This document shows, in pieces, positions 15,366 to 23,745 of a DNA stretch of 42,241 nt. Within the stretch, counting starts at the first letter, position 1. Every line of letters starts with the position of its first letter. Under the pieces are notes generated by a model, which had not been told where the DNA came from, did not search any database, and worked only from the letters and a program-made list of their open reading frames with translations. A program made the translations under genes and the position numbers. Source of the DNA: Acidimicrobiia bacterium. Its GTDB lineage: Bacteria; Actinomycetota; Acidimicrobiia; IMCC26256; DASPTH01. The stretch lies in contig JBBDHW010000019.1 in the NCBI GenBank assembly GCA_040880805.1, positions 45,870 through 88,110 on the forward strand, read 5' to 3'.

Positions 15366-15368
15366 CGT
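15363..15368 (+). promoter_or_regulatory. Putative -10 box of the DinB/MDMPI gene
   Basis: TAGCGT overlaps the stop codon of the NuoF-like gene and lies seven bases before the ATG at 15376, so the downstream gene may have its own leaderless transcript. Confidence 0.35.
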
Positions 15369-15375
15369 CTGCTCC

Positions 15376-16023
15376 ATGGCTGTCACCGAGGACGAGACCT
15401 GGGCGATCATCGCGAGCGAGCGACGCGACCTCGCCGACGCAATGGCGAGGTTCACCCCCGAGCAGTGGGCGACGCCGAGCCTCTGCGAGGGTTGGACGGT
15501 GCGCGTCGTCGCCGGGCACCTCACGATGCCGTTCGAGATGAGCCTGCCCAAAGCGATGATCGGCGTGATCCGGCACGGCGGAAACTTCGACAAGTTCGCC
15601 GACGTCACGTCGCGGCGGTTGGCGGAGCAAACCACGGACGCTCTCGTGCACCAGATCCGCGACAACGCCGACAACCACTTCAAGCCCCCGGGCGGCGGCG
15701 CGGGCGCGCCGCTCACCGACGCGGTGGTGCACGGGCTCGACATGAAGGTGCCGCTCGGCCTTCCCACCGAGCGTCCCGCCGACCACGTGAACGCGGTCCT
15801 CGACTACCTCATGACGAGGGCAGCCACGCGCGGCTTCGTCAAGAAGGGCCGCGTAGACGGTCTCCATTTCGTGACGACCGACACCGGATGGGCCTACGGC
15901 GAGGGTCCGGAGGTATCCGGCCCCGGCTGGGCACTCGCGCTCGCGCTCACCGGGCGCCCGGCGGGTCTCGAGCCGTTGATCGGCGACGGTGTGGCTGCGT
16001 TCCGGCGGCGCGTCACGGCTTGA
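15376..16023 (+). CDS. Maleylpyruvate isomerase/DinB-like protein (TIGR03083-type)
   Basis: A 215-residue helical protein of the actinobacterial DinB/mycothiol-dependent maleylpyruvate isomerase N-domain group. It opens ETWAIIASERRDLADAMARF, followed by TPSLCEGWTVRVVAGHL, where the GW(T/S)V..V..HL pattern and the His are typical, then DNADNHFKPP and VVHGLDMKVPLG, supplying further metal-ligand candidates. Family members are thought to use mycothiol as a cofactor; the substrate here is unknown. ATG at 15376 was chosen because similarity starts at MAVTEDETW. The TGA overlaps the ATG of the ligase gene by one base. Confidence 0.8.
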   Translation: MAVTEDETWAIIASERRDLADAMARFTPEQWATPSLCEGWTVRVVAGHLTMPFEMSLPKAMIGVIRHGGNFDKFADVTSRRLAEQTTDALVHQIRDNADNHFKPPGGGAGAPLTDAVVHGLDMKVPLGLPTERPADHVNAVLDYLMTRAATRGFVKKGRVDGLHFVTTDTGWAYGEGPEVSGPGWALALALTGRPAGLEPLIGDGVAAFRRRVTA

Positions 16024-17468
16024 TGGCGTCTCGCGCGAAGGAACCGCTGCGCGACTACCGCGAGAGGCGCGACTTCGCGAACACACCCGAGCCGGCGCCC
16101 GTGCCGACGAAGCCGCGCCGAGCTCGCAAGCCGCGCTTCGTCGTGCAGGAACACCACGCGCGCCGCCTCCACTGGGATCTCCGGCTCGAGCACGAGGGTG
16201 TGCTCTGGTCGTGGGCGGTGCCGAAGGGCATCCCGATGCTCAACAAGCCGAACCACCTCGCAGTGCGCACCGAGGACCACCCACTCGAGTACCTCACGTT
16301 CCACGGCGAGATCCCGAAAGGGCAGTACGGCGCGGGCTCGATGACGATCTGGGACGCGGGGACGTACGAAGCTGAGAAGCTGCGCGACGACGAGGTCATC
16401 GTCACGCTGCACGGGAAGCGCGTCGACGGCAAGTACGCGCTGTTCCAGACCAAGGCCAGCCAGTGGATGATCCACCGTATGAGCCCGCCCGCCGACCCCA
16501 CGCGCGAACCCGTGCCGCGTGACCTCCGCCCAATGCTCGCGACCGCCTCCATCACGTTGCCGCGAGACGACGAGAACTGGGCATTCGAGATGAAGTGGGA
16601 CGGCATGCGCGTGCTCCTCACGATCGACGGCGGCCGGCTCACGCTCACGTCGCGCCGGGGCAACGACGTCACCGCGCGCTTCCCGGAACTGCGCGCGCTC
16701 GCGGACCTGCTCGCGCAGACCGAAGCGGTGCTCGACGGCGAGATCGTCGCGCTCGACGACGACGGACATCCGAGCTTCGAGCAGCTCCAACCGCGTATGC
16801 ACGTCGGCAACGCGTCGGTTGCCCGCCGCCTCGCCGCGGAGTGCCCGGTCGTGTGCATGCTCTTCGACGTGCTGTGGCTCGACGGGCACTCCACCTGCGA
16901 GCTCCCGTACCGTGACCGGCGGAAGCTGCTCGAGCGGCTCGCGCTCGCCGGCCCCAACTGGCAGACCCCGCCCACAACCATCGGCGACGGCCACGCCGTG
17001 TTCCGCGCGGCCGATGAGCTCCACATGGAGGGCGTGGTCGCCAAGCGCCTCGACAGCACCTACCAACCCGGCCGCCGTTCCGACTCCTGGCGCAAAGTGA
17101 AGACCCATCAGGGTCAGGAGCTCGTCGTGGGCGGATGGCTCCCCGGCGCCGGACGCCTCGACGGCCGGCTCGGCTCGCTGCTCGTCGGCTACTACGACGA
17201 CGCCACGCTGCGGTATGCCGGGCGCGTCGGATCCGGCCTCGACGAACGCACACGCACCGAGCTGGAGACGAAGGTCGTCCCGCTGGCGCGCGAAACGAGT
17301 CCGTTCCACCAAACGCCGAAGCTCCCGCACCCGCGCTGGGTCGAGCCTGAACTCGTCGTCGACGTCCGCTTCCAGAACTGGACGGGCGCGGGCATGCTCC
17401 GCGCGCCGCGCTACCGCGGGTTGCGAGACGACAAGGACGCGTCGGAGGTCGTGCGCGAGATCCGGTAG
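16023..17468 (+). CDS. ATP-dependent DNA ligase with N-terminal 3'-phosphoesterase domain (LigD-like, no polymerase domain)
   Basis: A 481-residue protein with two of the three LigD modules. Residues about 30-150 are the 3'-phosphoesterase domain (FVVQEHHARRLHWDLRLEHE, GVLWSWAVPKG, HPLEYLTFHGEIPKGQYG). Residues about 175-370 are the ligase adenylation domain with the active-site lysine in FEMKWDGMRVL, plus VLDGEIVALDD, FDVLWLDG and GVVAKRLDSTY. The OB-fold (SWRKVKT, then LVVGGWLPG) completes the ligase. The primase/polymerase domain is absent. LigD-type ligases act in non-homologous end joining with Ku, but no Ku gene is in the window. The ligase 3' end overlaps a convergent GNAT gene by 58 bases. 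Confidence 0.93.
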   Translation: MASRAKEPLRDYRERRDFANTPEPAPVPTKPRRARKPRFVVQEHHARRLHWDLRLEHEGVLWSWAVPKGIPMLNKPNHLAVRTEDHPLEYLTFHGEIPKGQYGAGSMTIWDAGTYEAEKLRDDEVIVTLHGKRVDGKYALFQTKASQWMIHRMSPPADPTREPVPRDLRPMLATASITLPRDDENWAFEMKWDGMRVLLTIDGGRLTLTSRRGNDVTARFPELRALADLLAQTEAVLDGEIVALDDDGHPSFEQLQPRMHVGNASVARRLAAECPVVCMLFDVLWLDGHSTCELPYRDRRKLLERLALAGPNWQTPPTTIGDGHAVFRAADELHMEGVVAKRLDSTYQPGRRSDSWRKVKTHQGQELVVGGWLPGAGRLDGRLGSLLVGYYDDATLRYAGRVGSGLDERTRTELETKVVPLARETSPFHQTPKLPHPRWVEPELVVDVRFQNWTGAGMLRAPRYRGLRDDKDASEVVREIR

Positions 17469-17890
17469 CGCACGTTGCGGGGTGTGGTGACTGACACGAT
17501 CTCGTCGAGACCGATCGTGTCGAACCCGAACTGCAGCGCCGCTCGCGCGCCCTCGCTCGCATATCCCTTGCCCCAGTGGTCGCGGGCAAGGCGCCATCCC
17601 ACTTCGACCGCGGGTGTGAACGGGGCATCGAAGGTCGCGAGGTCGAGCCCGATGAACCCGATGCACGGCGCGACTCCCGGAACTTCGACCGCCCAGAGCC
17701 CGTATCCGTGCTCGTCGAACCGCTCCTCGAAGATCGCGATCTCGGACTCGCATTCTTGGCGCGTCATGGTGCTCTGAAAATGCTCCCGCACCTCAGAGTC
17801 GGCGTTGAGGGCGGCGTACGGCTCGAGATCGGCGGGCAGCCAGCGTCGCAGCAACAACCGATCGGTGCGGAGTTCCGGCGCGCGTCCCAC
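17411..17890 (-). CDS. GNAT acetyltransferase (RimJ/RimL-like), C-terminally short
   Basis: A 159-residue GCN5-related N-acetyltransferase. It has LRTDRLLLRRWLPADLEPYAAL, YGLWAVEVPGVAPCIGFIGL, a VGWRLARDHWGKGYASEGARA acetyl-CoA loop (the R-x-x-G-x-G/A type pattern) and GLDEIVSVTTPRNVRYR. After that Asn motif the family normally continues with an S-x-x-V-M-E-K-L-G-type helix, but here the frame runs into antisense of the ligase 3' end (ISRTTSDASLSSRNPR). It is therefore about 20 residues short and may be impaired. GTG at 17890 is supported by a minus-strand -10 TAGCGT seven bases upstream. Confidence 0.72.
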   Translation of the reverse strand: MGRAPELRTDRLLLRRWLPADLEPYAALNADSEVREHFQSTMTRQECESEIAIFEERFDEHGYGLWAVEVPGVAPCIGFIGLDLATFDAPFTPAVEVGWRLARDHWGKGYASEGARAALQFGFDTIGLDEIVSVTTPRNVRYRISRTTSDASLSSRNPR

Positions 17891-17897
17891 GGTTCGA

Positions 17898-17907
17898 ACG
17901 CTACCGT
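17898..17907. promoter_or_regulatory. Overlapping divergent -10 boxes (GNAT/amidase)
   Basis: The 10-mer ACGCTACCGT contains TACCGT on the plus strand (six bases before the amidase GTG at 17914) and TAGCGT on the minus strand (seven bases before the GNAT GTG at 17890). The two boxes share the TA at 17902-17903, so only one can be opened at a time. Confidence 0.55.
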
Positions 17908-17913
17908 CCACTC

Positions 17914-19407
17914 GTGACCGATCTCGCGCTGCTCGACGCGACCGCACAAGCCGAGCTCGTTCGCTCGGGCGACGTCACACCACTGGAGCTCGTCGACGCC
18001 GCGATCGCGCGCATCGAGCAGCTGAATCCCACCCTCAACGCGGTGATCCACCAACGCTTCGAGCGTGCGCGCGAGGAAGCACCGCACGCCGCCGGCCGCT
18101 CGTTCCGCGGTGTGCCGATCTTGGTGAAGGATCTCGACGGGCCGCTCGCCGGCGAGCCGTACCACCTCGGCAACCGGCTGCTCAAGGAGATCGGCGCCAC
18201 CCCCGACCACGACTCGTATCTCATCGCCAAGCTGAAGGCGGCGGGTTTCGTGATCGTCGGCAAGACGAACTGCCCGGAGTTCGGACTGCTCCCGACCACC
18301 GAGCCCACCGCGTACGGGCCCACCCGCAACCCGTGGGATGCCGAGCGCAGCGCGGGTGGTTCGAGCGGCGGCTCCGGGGCCGCCGTGGCATCCGGCATGG
18401 TGCCGCTCGCGCACGCGGGTGACGGCGGGGGCTCCATCCGCATTCCCGCGAGCATGTGCGGGCTCCTCGGACTCAAGCCCACACGGGGACGCGTGTCGTT
18501 GGGCCCGGACGACGGCGAGACGTGGGCGGGCCTCGTGGTCCGGCACGTGATCACCCGAAGCGTGCGCGACTGCGCGGCGGTGCTCGACCTGCTTGCGGGC
18601 GCGATGCCCGGCGATCCGTATGCGGCGGCACCTCCATCTCGGCCGTTCCTCGAAGAGGTAGGCGCCGAAGTCGGGCCGCTTCGCATCGGCGTACGCGCGG
18701 CAACAGCCCCTGGTGAGCTCGCCGAGGTCACATCGGTGTGCACGGACGCGGTGAACGACCTCGCTGCCGTACTCCAACGAGAGCTCGGTCACGAGGTGGA
18801 AGTGGCGAGTCCCGATGCGTTCGACGACCTCGCCGCGCTCGTTGCGTTCACCACGATCCAGGCGACCACGACCGCACACGATGTCGACCGCCTCTCGGCG
18901 CGTGCCGGACGTGAGATCGGTCCCGACGACGTCGAGACCCTTACCTGGACGCTGTGCGAGCGCGGCCGCAGCATCAGCTCGGCCGAGTACGTAGAAGCGC
19001 TGGAGACCGCGAGGGCATGGTCACGGCGCATGGCCCGTTGGTGGGACACCGACGGCGACGGCTTCGACCTGCTGCTCACCCCGACGCTGGCGGAACCCCC
19101 ACCGCTCCTCGGCGACATCGACAGCGACGCACCCGACCCGTCGCACGCGCTGGCGCGCATCGTGCCCTTCGGTGTGTTCACGGCTCCGTTCAACATCACC
19201 GGGCAGCCCGCGATCTCAGTGCCGACCTGGCCCGTGAGCAGCCTGCCGATCGGCGCTCAGCTCGTGGCTGGGACCGGACGAGAAGACTTGTTGTTCCGGG
19301 TGGCGGCCCAGCTCGAACAGGTACGGCCCTGGGCAGATGGGGCACCGCCGGTGTTCGCAGGAGCCTCATCGCCACAGTCCGTGACGCTGCCGCCACGGAG
19401 AGAGTAG
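17914..19407 (+). CDS. Amidase signature family protein
   Basis: A 497-residue serine amidase. The Ser-cisSer-Lys machinery is visible: Lys in [15 protein letters not shown], the glycine/serine stretch [16 protein letters not shown], and the nucleophile region [33 protein letters not shown] and the C-terminal [14 protein letters not shown] segment fit the family. Such enzymes hydrolyse C-N bonds in amides; the substrate is not predictable. Gene context (alone, divergent from a GNAT gene) and the absence of gatB/gatC beside it argue against GatA, which is present elsewhere (34533-35957). The GTG start has a TACCGT -10 box six bases upstream, so it is probably leaderless. Confidence 0.9.
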   Translation: MTDLALLDATAQAELVRSGDVTPLELVDAAIARIEQLNPTLNAVIHQRFERAREEAPHAAGRSFRGVPILVKDLDGPLAGEPYHLGNRLLKEIGATPDHDSYLIAKLKAAGFVIVGKTNCPEFGLLPTTEPTAYGPTRNPWDAERSAGGSSGGSGAAVASGMVPLAHAGDGGGSIRIPASMCGLLGLKPTRGRVSLGPDDGETWAGLVVRHVITRSVRDCAAVLDLLAGAMPGDPYAAAPPSRPFLEEVGAEVGPLRIGVRAATAPGELAEVTSVCTDAVNDLAAVLQRELGHEVEVASPDAFDDLAALVAFTTIQATTTAHDVDRLSARAGREIGPDDVETLTWTLCERGRSISSAEYVEALETARAWSRRMARWWDTDGDGFDLLLTPTLAEPPPLLGDIDSDAPDPSHALARIVPFGVFTAPFNITGQPAISVPTWPVSSLPIGAQLVAGTGREDLLFRVAAQLEQVRPWADGAPPVFAGASSPQSVTLPPRRE

Positions 19408-19460
19408 TCTCTCGGCCACATGTCCGGCCCACGCCGGAACGGCGGAGGGGTGCCGCCAGG

Positions 19461-22400
19461 GTGCACAACTCACCACCACTCGCAGAGTCGCCGCCAGCCC
19501 TCAAACCGATCGTGAGCTGGTGGTTCGTCGCGCTCGGCTGCCTCGCCACCGGTTTGGTGATGCTCGACTCGTCCGACGCGGGTCGTTCGTTCGCGTTCGA
19601 CGCGCTCGCCCTGATCGCCGCAGGTGGCGCGGTGTACGGCATCCTGCGAAACCGTCCCGACCGCCGGTTCTCGTGGCTCTTCCTCGCGATCGGACTCGTG
19701 CTCTTCGCGGCCGGCGACGTGGTCTGGGACCTCGCGACCCGCGGCGCGGGTGCCAGCACGGCATATCCGTGGGCCGACGTCCTCTACCTCGCCGCGTATC
19801 CGCTGCTCGCGTTCGCGCTCTACCAACTCGCGCGACGCCACTTCCGACGCGACACCGTGGTCGACAGCGCGATCGTCGCGCTCGCGGTCTCCGCGGTGAT
19901 CTGGCAGTGGGCGGTCACCCCGGTGATCCAGCACTCCCAGGGCGCGACGATGGAACGGATCGTCACGGCTACATATCCGATCATGGACGTCGTCCTCGTC
20001 GTCGCCATCGTGCACGCAGTGTTCACGCTCCCACGTTGGACGCCTGCGGCCTGGTTCCTCTTCGGAGGGCTGACCGTCCTGATGATCTCCGACACCGTCT
20101 ACGCCCGGCTGGTGGCCGACGGCACGTACACCGAGGGCGGTGTGCTCGACGCGTTCTGGCCGATCTCCTACTTCCTCCTGGCGGGCGCGATGCTCCACCC
20201 CTCGATGCGCGAACTGTGGCTCACGAAGAACACCGGGCTGGTTCGGCACAGCCGCGCGCGCATGCTCGTGCTCGGCGCGGCGCTCTTCTCGGTTCCGGCA
20301 GTCGTCGTGCTCGACGCGTCGGGCAGCCGCGAGGCGGTCGCGCTCACCGCCATCGTCGGGCTCACCGCTGCGCTCGTGGCGTGGCGGATCGCTCGCTTGG
20401 TATCGGAGACCGACCGCGCGCGCGAAGTGCTCACCGACAGCGAGGCACGGTTCCGCGCGTTCGTCCAGCACTCCACCGACGTGGTGGGGGTGATCGACGT
20501 ATCCGGAACGATCACCTACGTCAGCCCCTCGGTGATGGACGTATTCGGCTACGAGCCCGATCAGATGGTCGGACACAAGGTCGTCGAGTTCGTCCACCCC
20601 GACGACGTCGACGAGACGGTCTTGGCCATCACCGCGCTCGCCGACCGTCCGTTGGAGAGCGAGCTCGTCGAGTTCCGGTGTCGGCACGGCGACGGCGCAT
20701 GGCGGTGGACCCAGGCGACGTGCACGAACCAGATGTACGAGCCCGTGGTGCGAGGCATCGTGGGGAATCTCCGCGACATCACGGAGCGCCGGCGCGCCGA
20801 CGCCCTCGGAGCCGCGGAGACCGACGTTCTCCAGCGCATCCTGGGCGGCGCGCCCATCCCGGAGACACTGCGCGTGGTGCTCGAAGCCGTTGAGGAGTAC
20901 CTCGGCGACGCGTCGGCGACGATCCGCCTGCTCGATGCCGAAACCGGCGAGTTGCAGCGCGTCGCGGCGCCGTCGCTCTCCCCGGCGTTCATCGACACGA
21001 TCGACGATCGCCTGGCCGCGCAGGTCGGCGACGCCGAGGAGGCCTACAACGCTCGCTTCGAGCCGCTCGTCATTCCCGACATCGACGACGAGCTCAGGTT
21101 CCCGCACATTCAACCGCTGCGTGAGTTGACACGAGCGGAAGGCTTCCGAGCATTCTGGTCCCTCCCGATCCGCACACCCGACGACGAGAGGCTGTTGGGC
21201 ATGCTCGCGATCTACGTGCGTACCGCGCGTGAACCGTCCGAAGCCGAGCGAGCGATGATGGATCGCGTCAGAAGCCTTGTGGGCATCACACTCGACCGCG
21301 CTGCGCATACGCGCCAGCTGGGACACCTCGCGCTCCACGACACGCTCACCGAGTTGCCCAACCGAGCGCTCGCAGTCGAGCGGCTCGACGCTGCGCTCGA
21401 ACGGCTGGTGGATGGCCAGGCGATGGTGGCGGTGCTCTTCCTCGACCTCGATCGCTTCAAGGTCGTCAACGACGGACTCGGCCACGACACCGGCGACGAG
21501 TTGCTCGTGGCGGTCGGCCGCCGGCTCGCCGCATCGGTCCGGCGCAACGACACGGTGGCCCGGTTCGGTGGCGACGAGTTCGTCGTCGTCTGCGAGGACC
21601 TCACCGACGAGCACCAGGTGGAGGAGCTGGCCGACCGCGCGATCCACGCGCTCAGCGAGCCGTTCGCACTCGAGCGCGCCGAGGTAGTCGTCACCGCGAG
21701 CATCGGGATCGCCGTCACCCGCCGATCCTCGGATCGCGCGGCGAGCCTGCTGCGCGACGCGGACGCCGCGATGTACCGCGCCAAGAGCCGCGGCGGTGCG
21801 CGGTACGAGTTGTTCGACCAGGACATGCACACGCAGGCCGTCACCCGCCTCCTCACAGAACGAGGGCTGCGCGAGGCACTCGAGCGCGACGAGCTCCGCG
21901 TGCTGTTCCAGCCGCAGTTCGAGCTCGCGTCGGGCGAACGCGTGGCCGACGAGGCGCTGCTCCGCTGGGCACATCCCGTGCGCGGTCTCATTGCACCGGG
22001 AGACTTCATCGACGTTGCGGAAGAGACCGGAATCATCGTGCCGATCGGCGCGTGGGTCCTCGAGCAGGTGTGCGAACGAGCGAGCCGGGCGCGGAGTGAG
22101 GGACCCGCCGACGGCCAGCTGTGTGTGTCCGCGAACATCTCCGCTCGCCAGCTGCTGCGCCCCGACTTCCCGCGCGTGGTACGTGCGGTGCTCCCCGGGT
22201 TCGACCTCGACCCGTCGGCGCTCTGCCTCGAGATCGCGGAGCACGTGCTGCTCGACGATCTCGAGACCACGAGCGGCGCGCTCAACGCGCTGAAGGAGAT
22301 AGGCGTCCGGCTCGCGATCGACGACTTCGGCACCGGCGGGTCGTCGCTGACCTATTTGCGCCGTTACCCGTTCGACGAGCTCAAGATCGACCGCGCCTTC

Positions 22401-22625
22401 ATCGCCGGCCTCGGCAAGAGCGCCGCCGACGACGCCATCGTGGCGGCCACCATCGACATGGCGCACGCGCTCGGCATGGTCGTCGCCGCGGAAGGCGTCG
22501 AGACCGAGGTGCAGCGAGCTCGCCTGGTCGAACTGGGCTGCGACCGCGCCCAAGGCTACTACCTCGCACCGCCGGAGGCAGTGCCGGCGCGCCGCCTCGA
22601 GCTCCTGAAGCAGCAGCCGGCGTAG
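19461..22625 (+). CDS. Membrane-bound PAS-GAF-GGDEF-EAL cyclic-di-GMP protein
   Basis: A 1054-residue signalling protein. Residues 1-300 hold about eight hydrophobic helices (for example WWFVALGCLATGLVML and FAFDALALIAAGGAVYGIL). A PAS domain follows (SEARFRAFVQHSTDVVGVID to NLRDITERRRA), then a GAF-like domain, then GGDEF at about 625-785 with RFGGDEF intact, FLDLDRFKVVNDGLGHDTGD, and an RRND inhibitory site five residues before it. The EAL domain at the C-terminus keeps EALLRW, SANISARQL, LEIAEHVLL, IDDFGTGGSSLTYL, KIDRAFI and AAEGVE. Both diguanylate cyclase and phosphodiesterase activities are therefore plausible. GTG at 19461 follows a GGAGGGG ribosome-binding site; the upstream frame is the amidase shadow. 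Confidence 0.95.
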   Translation: MHNSPPLAESPPALKPIVSWWFVALGCLATGLVMLDSSDAGRSFAFDALALIAAGGAVYGILRNRPDRRFSWLFLAIGLVLFAAGDVVWDLATRGAGASTAYPWADVLYLAAYPLLAFALYQLARRHFRRDTVVDSAIVALAVSAVIWQWAVTPVIQHSQGATMERIVTATYPIMDVVLVVAIVHAVFTLPRWTPAAWFLFGGLTVLMISDTVYARLVADGTYTEGGVLDAFWPISYFLLAGAMLHPSMRELWLTKNTGLVRHSRARMLVLGAALFSVPAVVVLDASGSREAVALTAIVGLTAALVAWRIARLVSETDRAREVLTDSEARFRAFVQHSTDVVGVIDVSGTITYVSPSVMDVFGYEPDQMVGHKVVEFVHPDDVDETVLAITALADRPLESELVEFRCRHGDGAWRWTQATCTNQMYEPVVRGIVGNLRDITERRRADALGAAETDVLQRILGGAPIPETLRVVLEAVEEYLGDASATIRLLDAETGELQRVAAPSLSPAFIDTIDDRLAAQVGDAEEAYNARFEPLVIPDIDDELRFPHIQPLRELTRAEGFRAFWSLPIRTPDDERLLGMLAIYVRTAREPSEAERAMMDRVRSLVGITLDRAAHTRQLGHLALHDTLTELPNRALAVERLDAALERLVDGQAMVAVLFLDLDRFKVVNDGLGHDTGDELLVAVGRRLAASVRRNDTVARFGGDEFVVVCEDLTDEHQVEELADRAIHALSEPFALERAEVVVTASIGIAVTRRSSDRAASLLRDADAAMYRAKSRGGARYELFDQDMHTQAVTRLLTERGLREALERDELRVLFQPQFELASGERVADEALLRWAHPVRGLIAPGDFIDVAEETGIIVPIGAWVLEQVCERASRARSEGPADGQLCVSANISARQLLRPDFPRVVRAVLPGFDLDPSALCLEIAEHVLLDDLETTSGALNALKEIGVRLAIDDFGTGGSSLTYLRRYPFDELKIDRAFIAGLGKSAADDAIVAATIDMAHALGMVVAAEGVETEVQRARLVELGCDRAQGYYLAPPEAVPARRLELLKQQPA

Positions 22626-22742
22626 TCACCGCGCGGCGACGCTGGCGAGCGCAGCGAGCTGAGTCGCTCGCGAGCGAGCGCACGGCCGCGGCGCAGGTAT
22701 CCTGCGCCGCAGGAAGCGAGCGAATAGAGAGGGAGTGTGCGC
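22626..22742 (+). repeat. Intergenic palindromic repeat, element C
   Basis: The gap holds GAGCGAGC-type sequence and a perfect palindrome with 10-base arms: GCGGCGCAGG (22688-22697), TAT, CCTGCGCCGC (22701-22710). In reverse complement it aligns with elements A and B (outer GAGCGAGCG, GGCCGCG, a GGTATCC-like centre, AGCGAGCG), but the stem bases differ in a paired way. A GAGAGGGAG ribosome-binding site for the next gene follows at 22727-22735. Confidence 0.65.
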
Positions 22743-22997
22743 ATGTCGCTGCTCGACAAGATGAAGGAAACGGCCCAGAAGGGCGTCGACAAGACCAAAG
22801 AAGCTGTCAGCACCGGCCAGGAGAAGATCGAACAGCGCAAGCTCGAGAAGAAGATCGGGGAGCTCAAGGAAGAGCTGGGTGGGCTGGTCTACGGGCAGAA
22901 GATCGGCAGCCCGGCCGAGAACGCCGACGCCGAGATCGAGCGGGTCGTCGGCGAGATCAAGGAGACCGAGGAAGAGCTCGCCAAGACCGAGGACTGA
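22743..22997 (+). CDS. Small charged coiled-coil protein of unknown function
   Basis: An 84-residue protein, MSLLDKMKETAQKGVDKTKE and onward, made almost entirely of Lys/Glu-rich helix with heptad-like spacing (QEKIEQRKLEKKIGELKEEL and AEIERVVGEIKETEEELAK), with a short GGLVYGQKIG break in the middle. There is no signal peptide or membrane segment, so it is probably a cytoplasmic coiled coil. I do not recognise a characterised family. ATG at 22743 follows GAGAGGGAG by seven bases. A 7-bp hairpin follows its stop. Confidence 0.75.
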   Translation: MSLLDKMKETAQKGVDKTKEAVSTGQEKIEQRKLEKKIGELKEELGGLVYGQKIGSPAENADAEIERVVGEIKETEEELAKTED

Positions 22998-23004
22998 GCT
23001 CTAC

Positions 23005-23021
23005 GGGCGCGTCACGCGCCC
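23005..23021 (+). terminator. Hairpin after the coiled-coil gene
   Basis: GGGCGCG (23005-23011), TCA, CGCGCCC (23015-23021) form a 7-bp stem just after the stop at 22997. A pyrimidine run CTCTCCCCT follows instead of a T-run, so intrinsic termination is possible but weak. Confidence 0.4.
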
Positions 23022-23050
23022 CTCTCCCCTGGCGTTCGGTTGTATTACGC

Positions 23051-23090
23051 GCTCGCTGCTCGCCGGGATACCCGGCTCGCGGCCGCTCAC
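23051..23090 (+). repeat. Intergenic palindromic repeat, element B
   Basis: It matches 4741-4780 at 36 of 40 positions, including the GGGATACCCGGC core. It lies between two convergent genes and its last bases overlap the stop codon of plsY (23087-23089). Confidence 0.75.
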
Positions 23091-23698
23091 TCGAAACCGC
23101 TGCCCGAACGGACCGACGACCGGAAGCGGGCCAGGACCATCAGGGCGCCGAGCATTGCGTAGACGAGGAGGCCGGCTTCCGGCTCTGGGCCCCACCAGTT
23201 CGAGAGATCGGCCCCCCACCAGACCGCCGCGGCCGCAATCCACAGCGGGCAGACGAGCACGATCGTGAGCGCCGGGTTTCGCCGAATCAGGGTCACGACG
23301 AGGGCGAAGACCACTGCGATCGGCAAGAAGGGCGGGAACACCGACGCGAACGATCCACCTGCCGTAGCGACGCCCCTTCCGCCGCGGAACCTTGTCCACG
23401 CAGGCCACACGTGGCCCGCGATCGCGGCGGTGCCCGCCGCGTACGCGGCGGCGTCGCCGATCGCGAGGCCGGCGAACCCGGCGACCGCGCCCTTGAGCGC
23501 GTCGAGGAACATCACGAGGCCGCCCCACCCTTTGCCCAGCACGCGCATGGTGTTGAGTCCGCCGGGGTTGCCGCTCCCCTCCTGGCGGATGTCGACGGAT
23601 CCGCGGGTCACCGCGCGCGTCACGAGATCGGCCGACGGGAACGTCCCGATCAGATACCCGACGAACACGCCGAGCAGGACCTCTCCCACCTCCGACAC
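23087..23698 (-). CDS. plsY: Acyl-phosphate:glycerol-3-phosphate acyltransferase (PlsY)
   Basis: A 203-residue membrane acyltransferase that transfers an acyl group from acyl-phosphate to glycerol-3-phosphate, the first step of phospholipid synthesis. The three PlsY motifs are visible: YLIGTFPSADLVTR, GSGNPGGLNTMRVLGKGWG (glycine-rich phosphate loop) and GHVWPAWTRFRGGRGVAT (second conserved loop with GGRG). Five hydrophobic helices fit the family. The GTG start at 23698 has a -10 TAGTCT six bases upstream on the minus strand, so the mRNA is probably leaderless. A charged C-terminal tail RFRSSVRSGSGFE ends inside repeat B. Confidence 0.93.
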   Translation of the reverse strand: MSEVGEVLLGVFVGYLIGTFPSADLVTRAVTRGSVDIRQEGSGNPGGLNTMRVLGKGWGGLVMFLDALKGAVAGFAGLAIGDAAAYAAGTAAIAGHVWPAWTRFRGGRGVATAGGSFASVFPPFLPIAVVFALVVTLIRRNPALTIVLVCPLWIAAAAVWWGADLSNWWGPEPEAGLLVYAMLGALMVLARFRSSVRSGSGFE

Positions 23699-23704
23699 GG
23701 CCGG

Positions 23705-23710
23705 AGACTA
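23705..23710 (-). promoter_or_regulatory. Putative -10 box of plsY
   Basis: On the minus strand TAGTCT lies six bases upstream of the GTG at 23698. There is no Shine-Dalgarno sequence, which points to a leaderless transcript. Confidence 0.45.
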
Positions 23711-23745
23711 CGACAGCGCGCTTCCGCCGCGCGCGATTCGGCGGA

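Noticed and set aside
16023-17468. A full Ku-LigD non-homologous end-joining locus
   Set aside because: The ligase lacks the polymerase domain and no Ku gene is present in the window.
19470-22553. A 1027-codon open frame on the minus strand opposite the GGDEF-EAL gene
   Set aside because: It is the antisense shadow of a clear multi-domain gene; at this GC content long antisense frames are common, and its composition (His/Arg/Asp-rich, no domain) is typical of such shadows.
4741-23090. The repeated 40-mers as parts of a CRISPR array
   Set aside because: Only two close copies exist, 18 kb apart, with no regular spacers and no cas genes.
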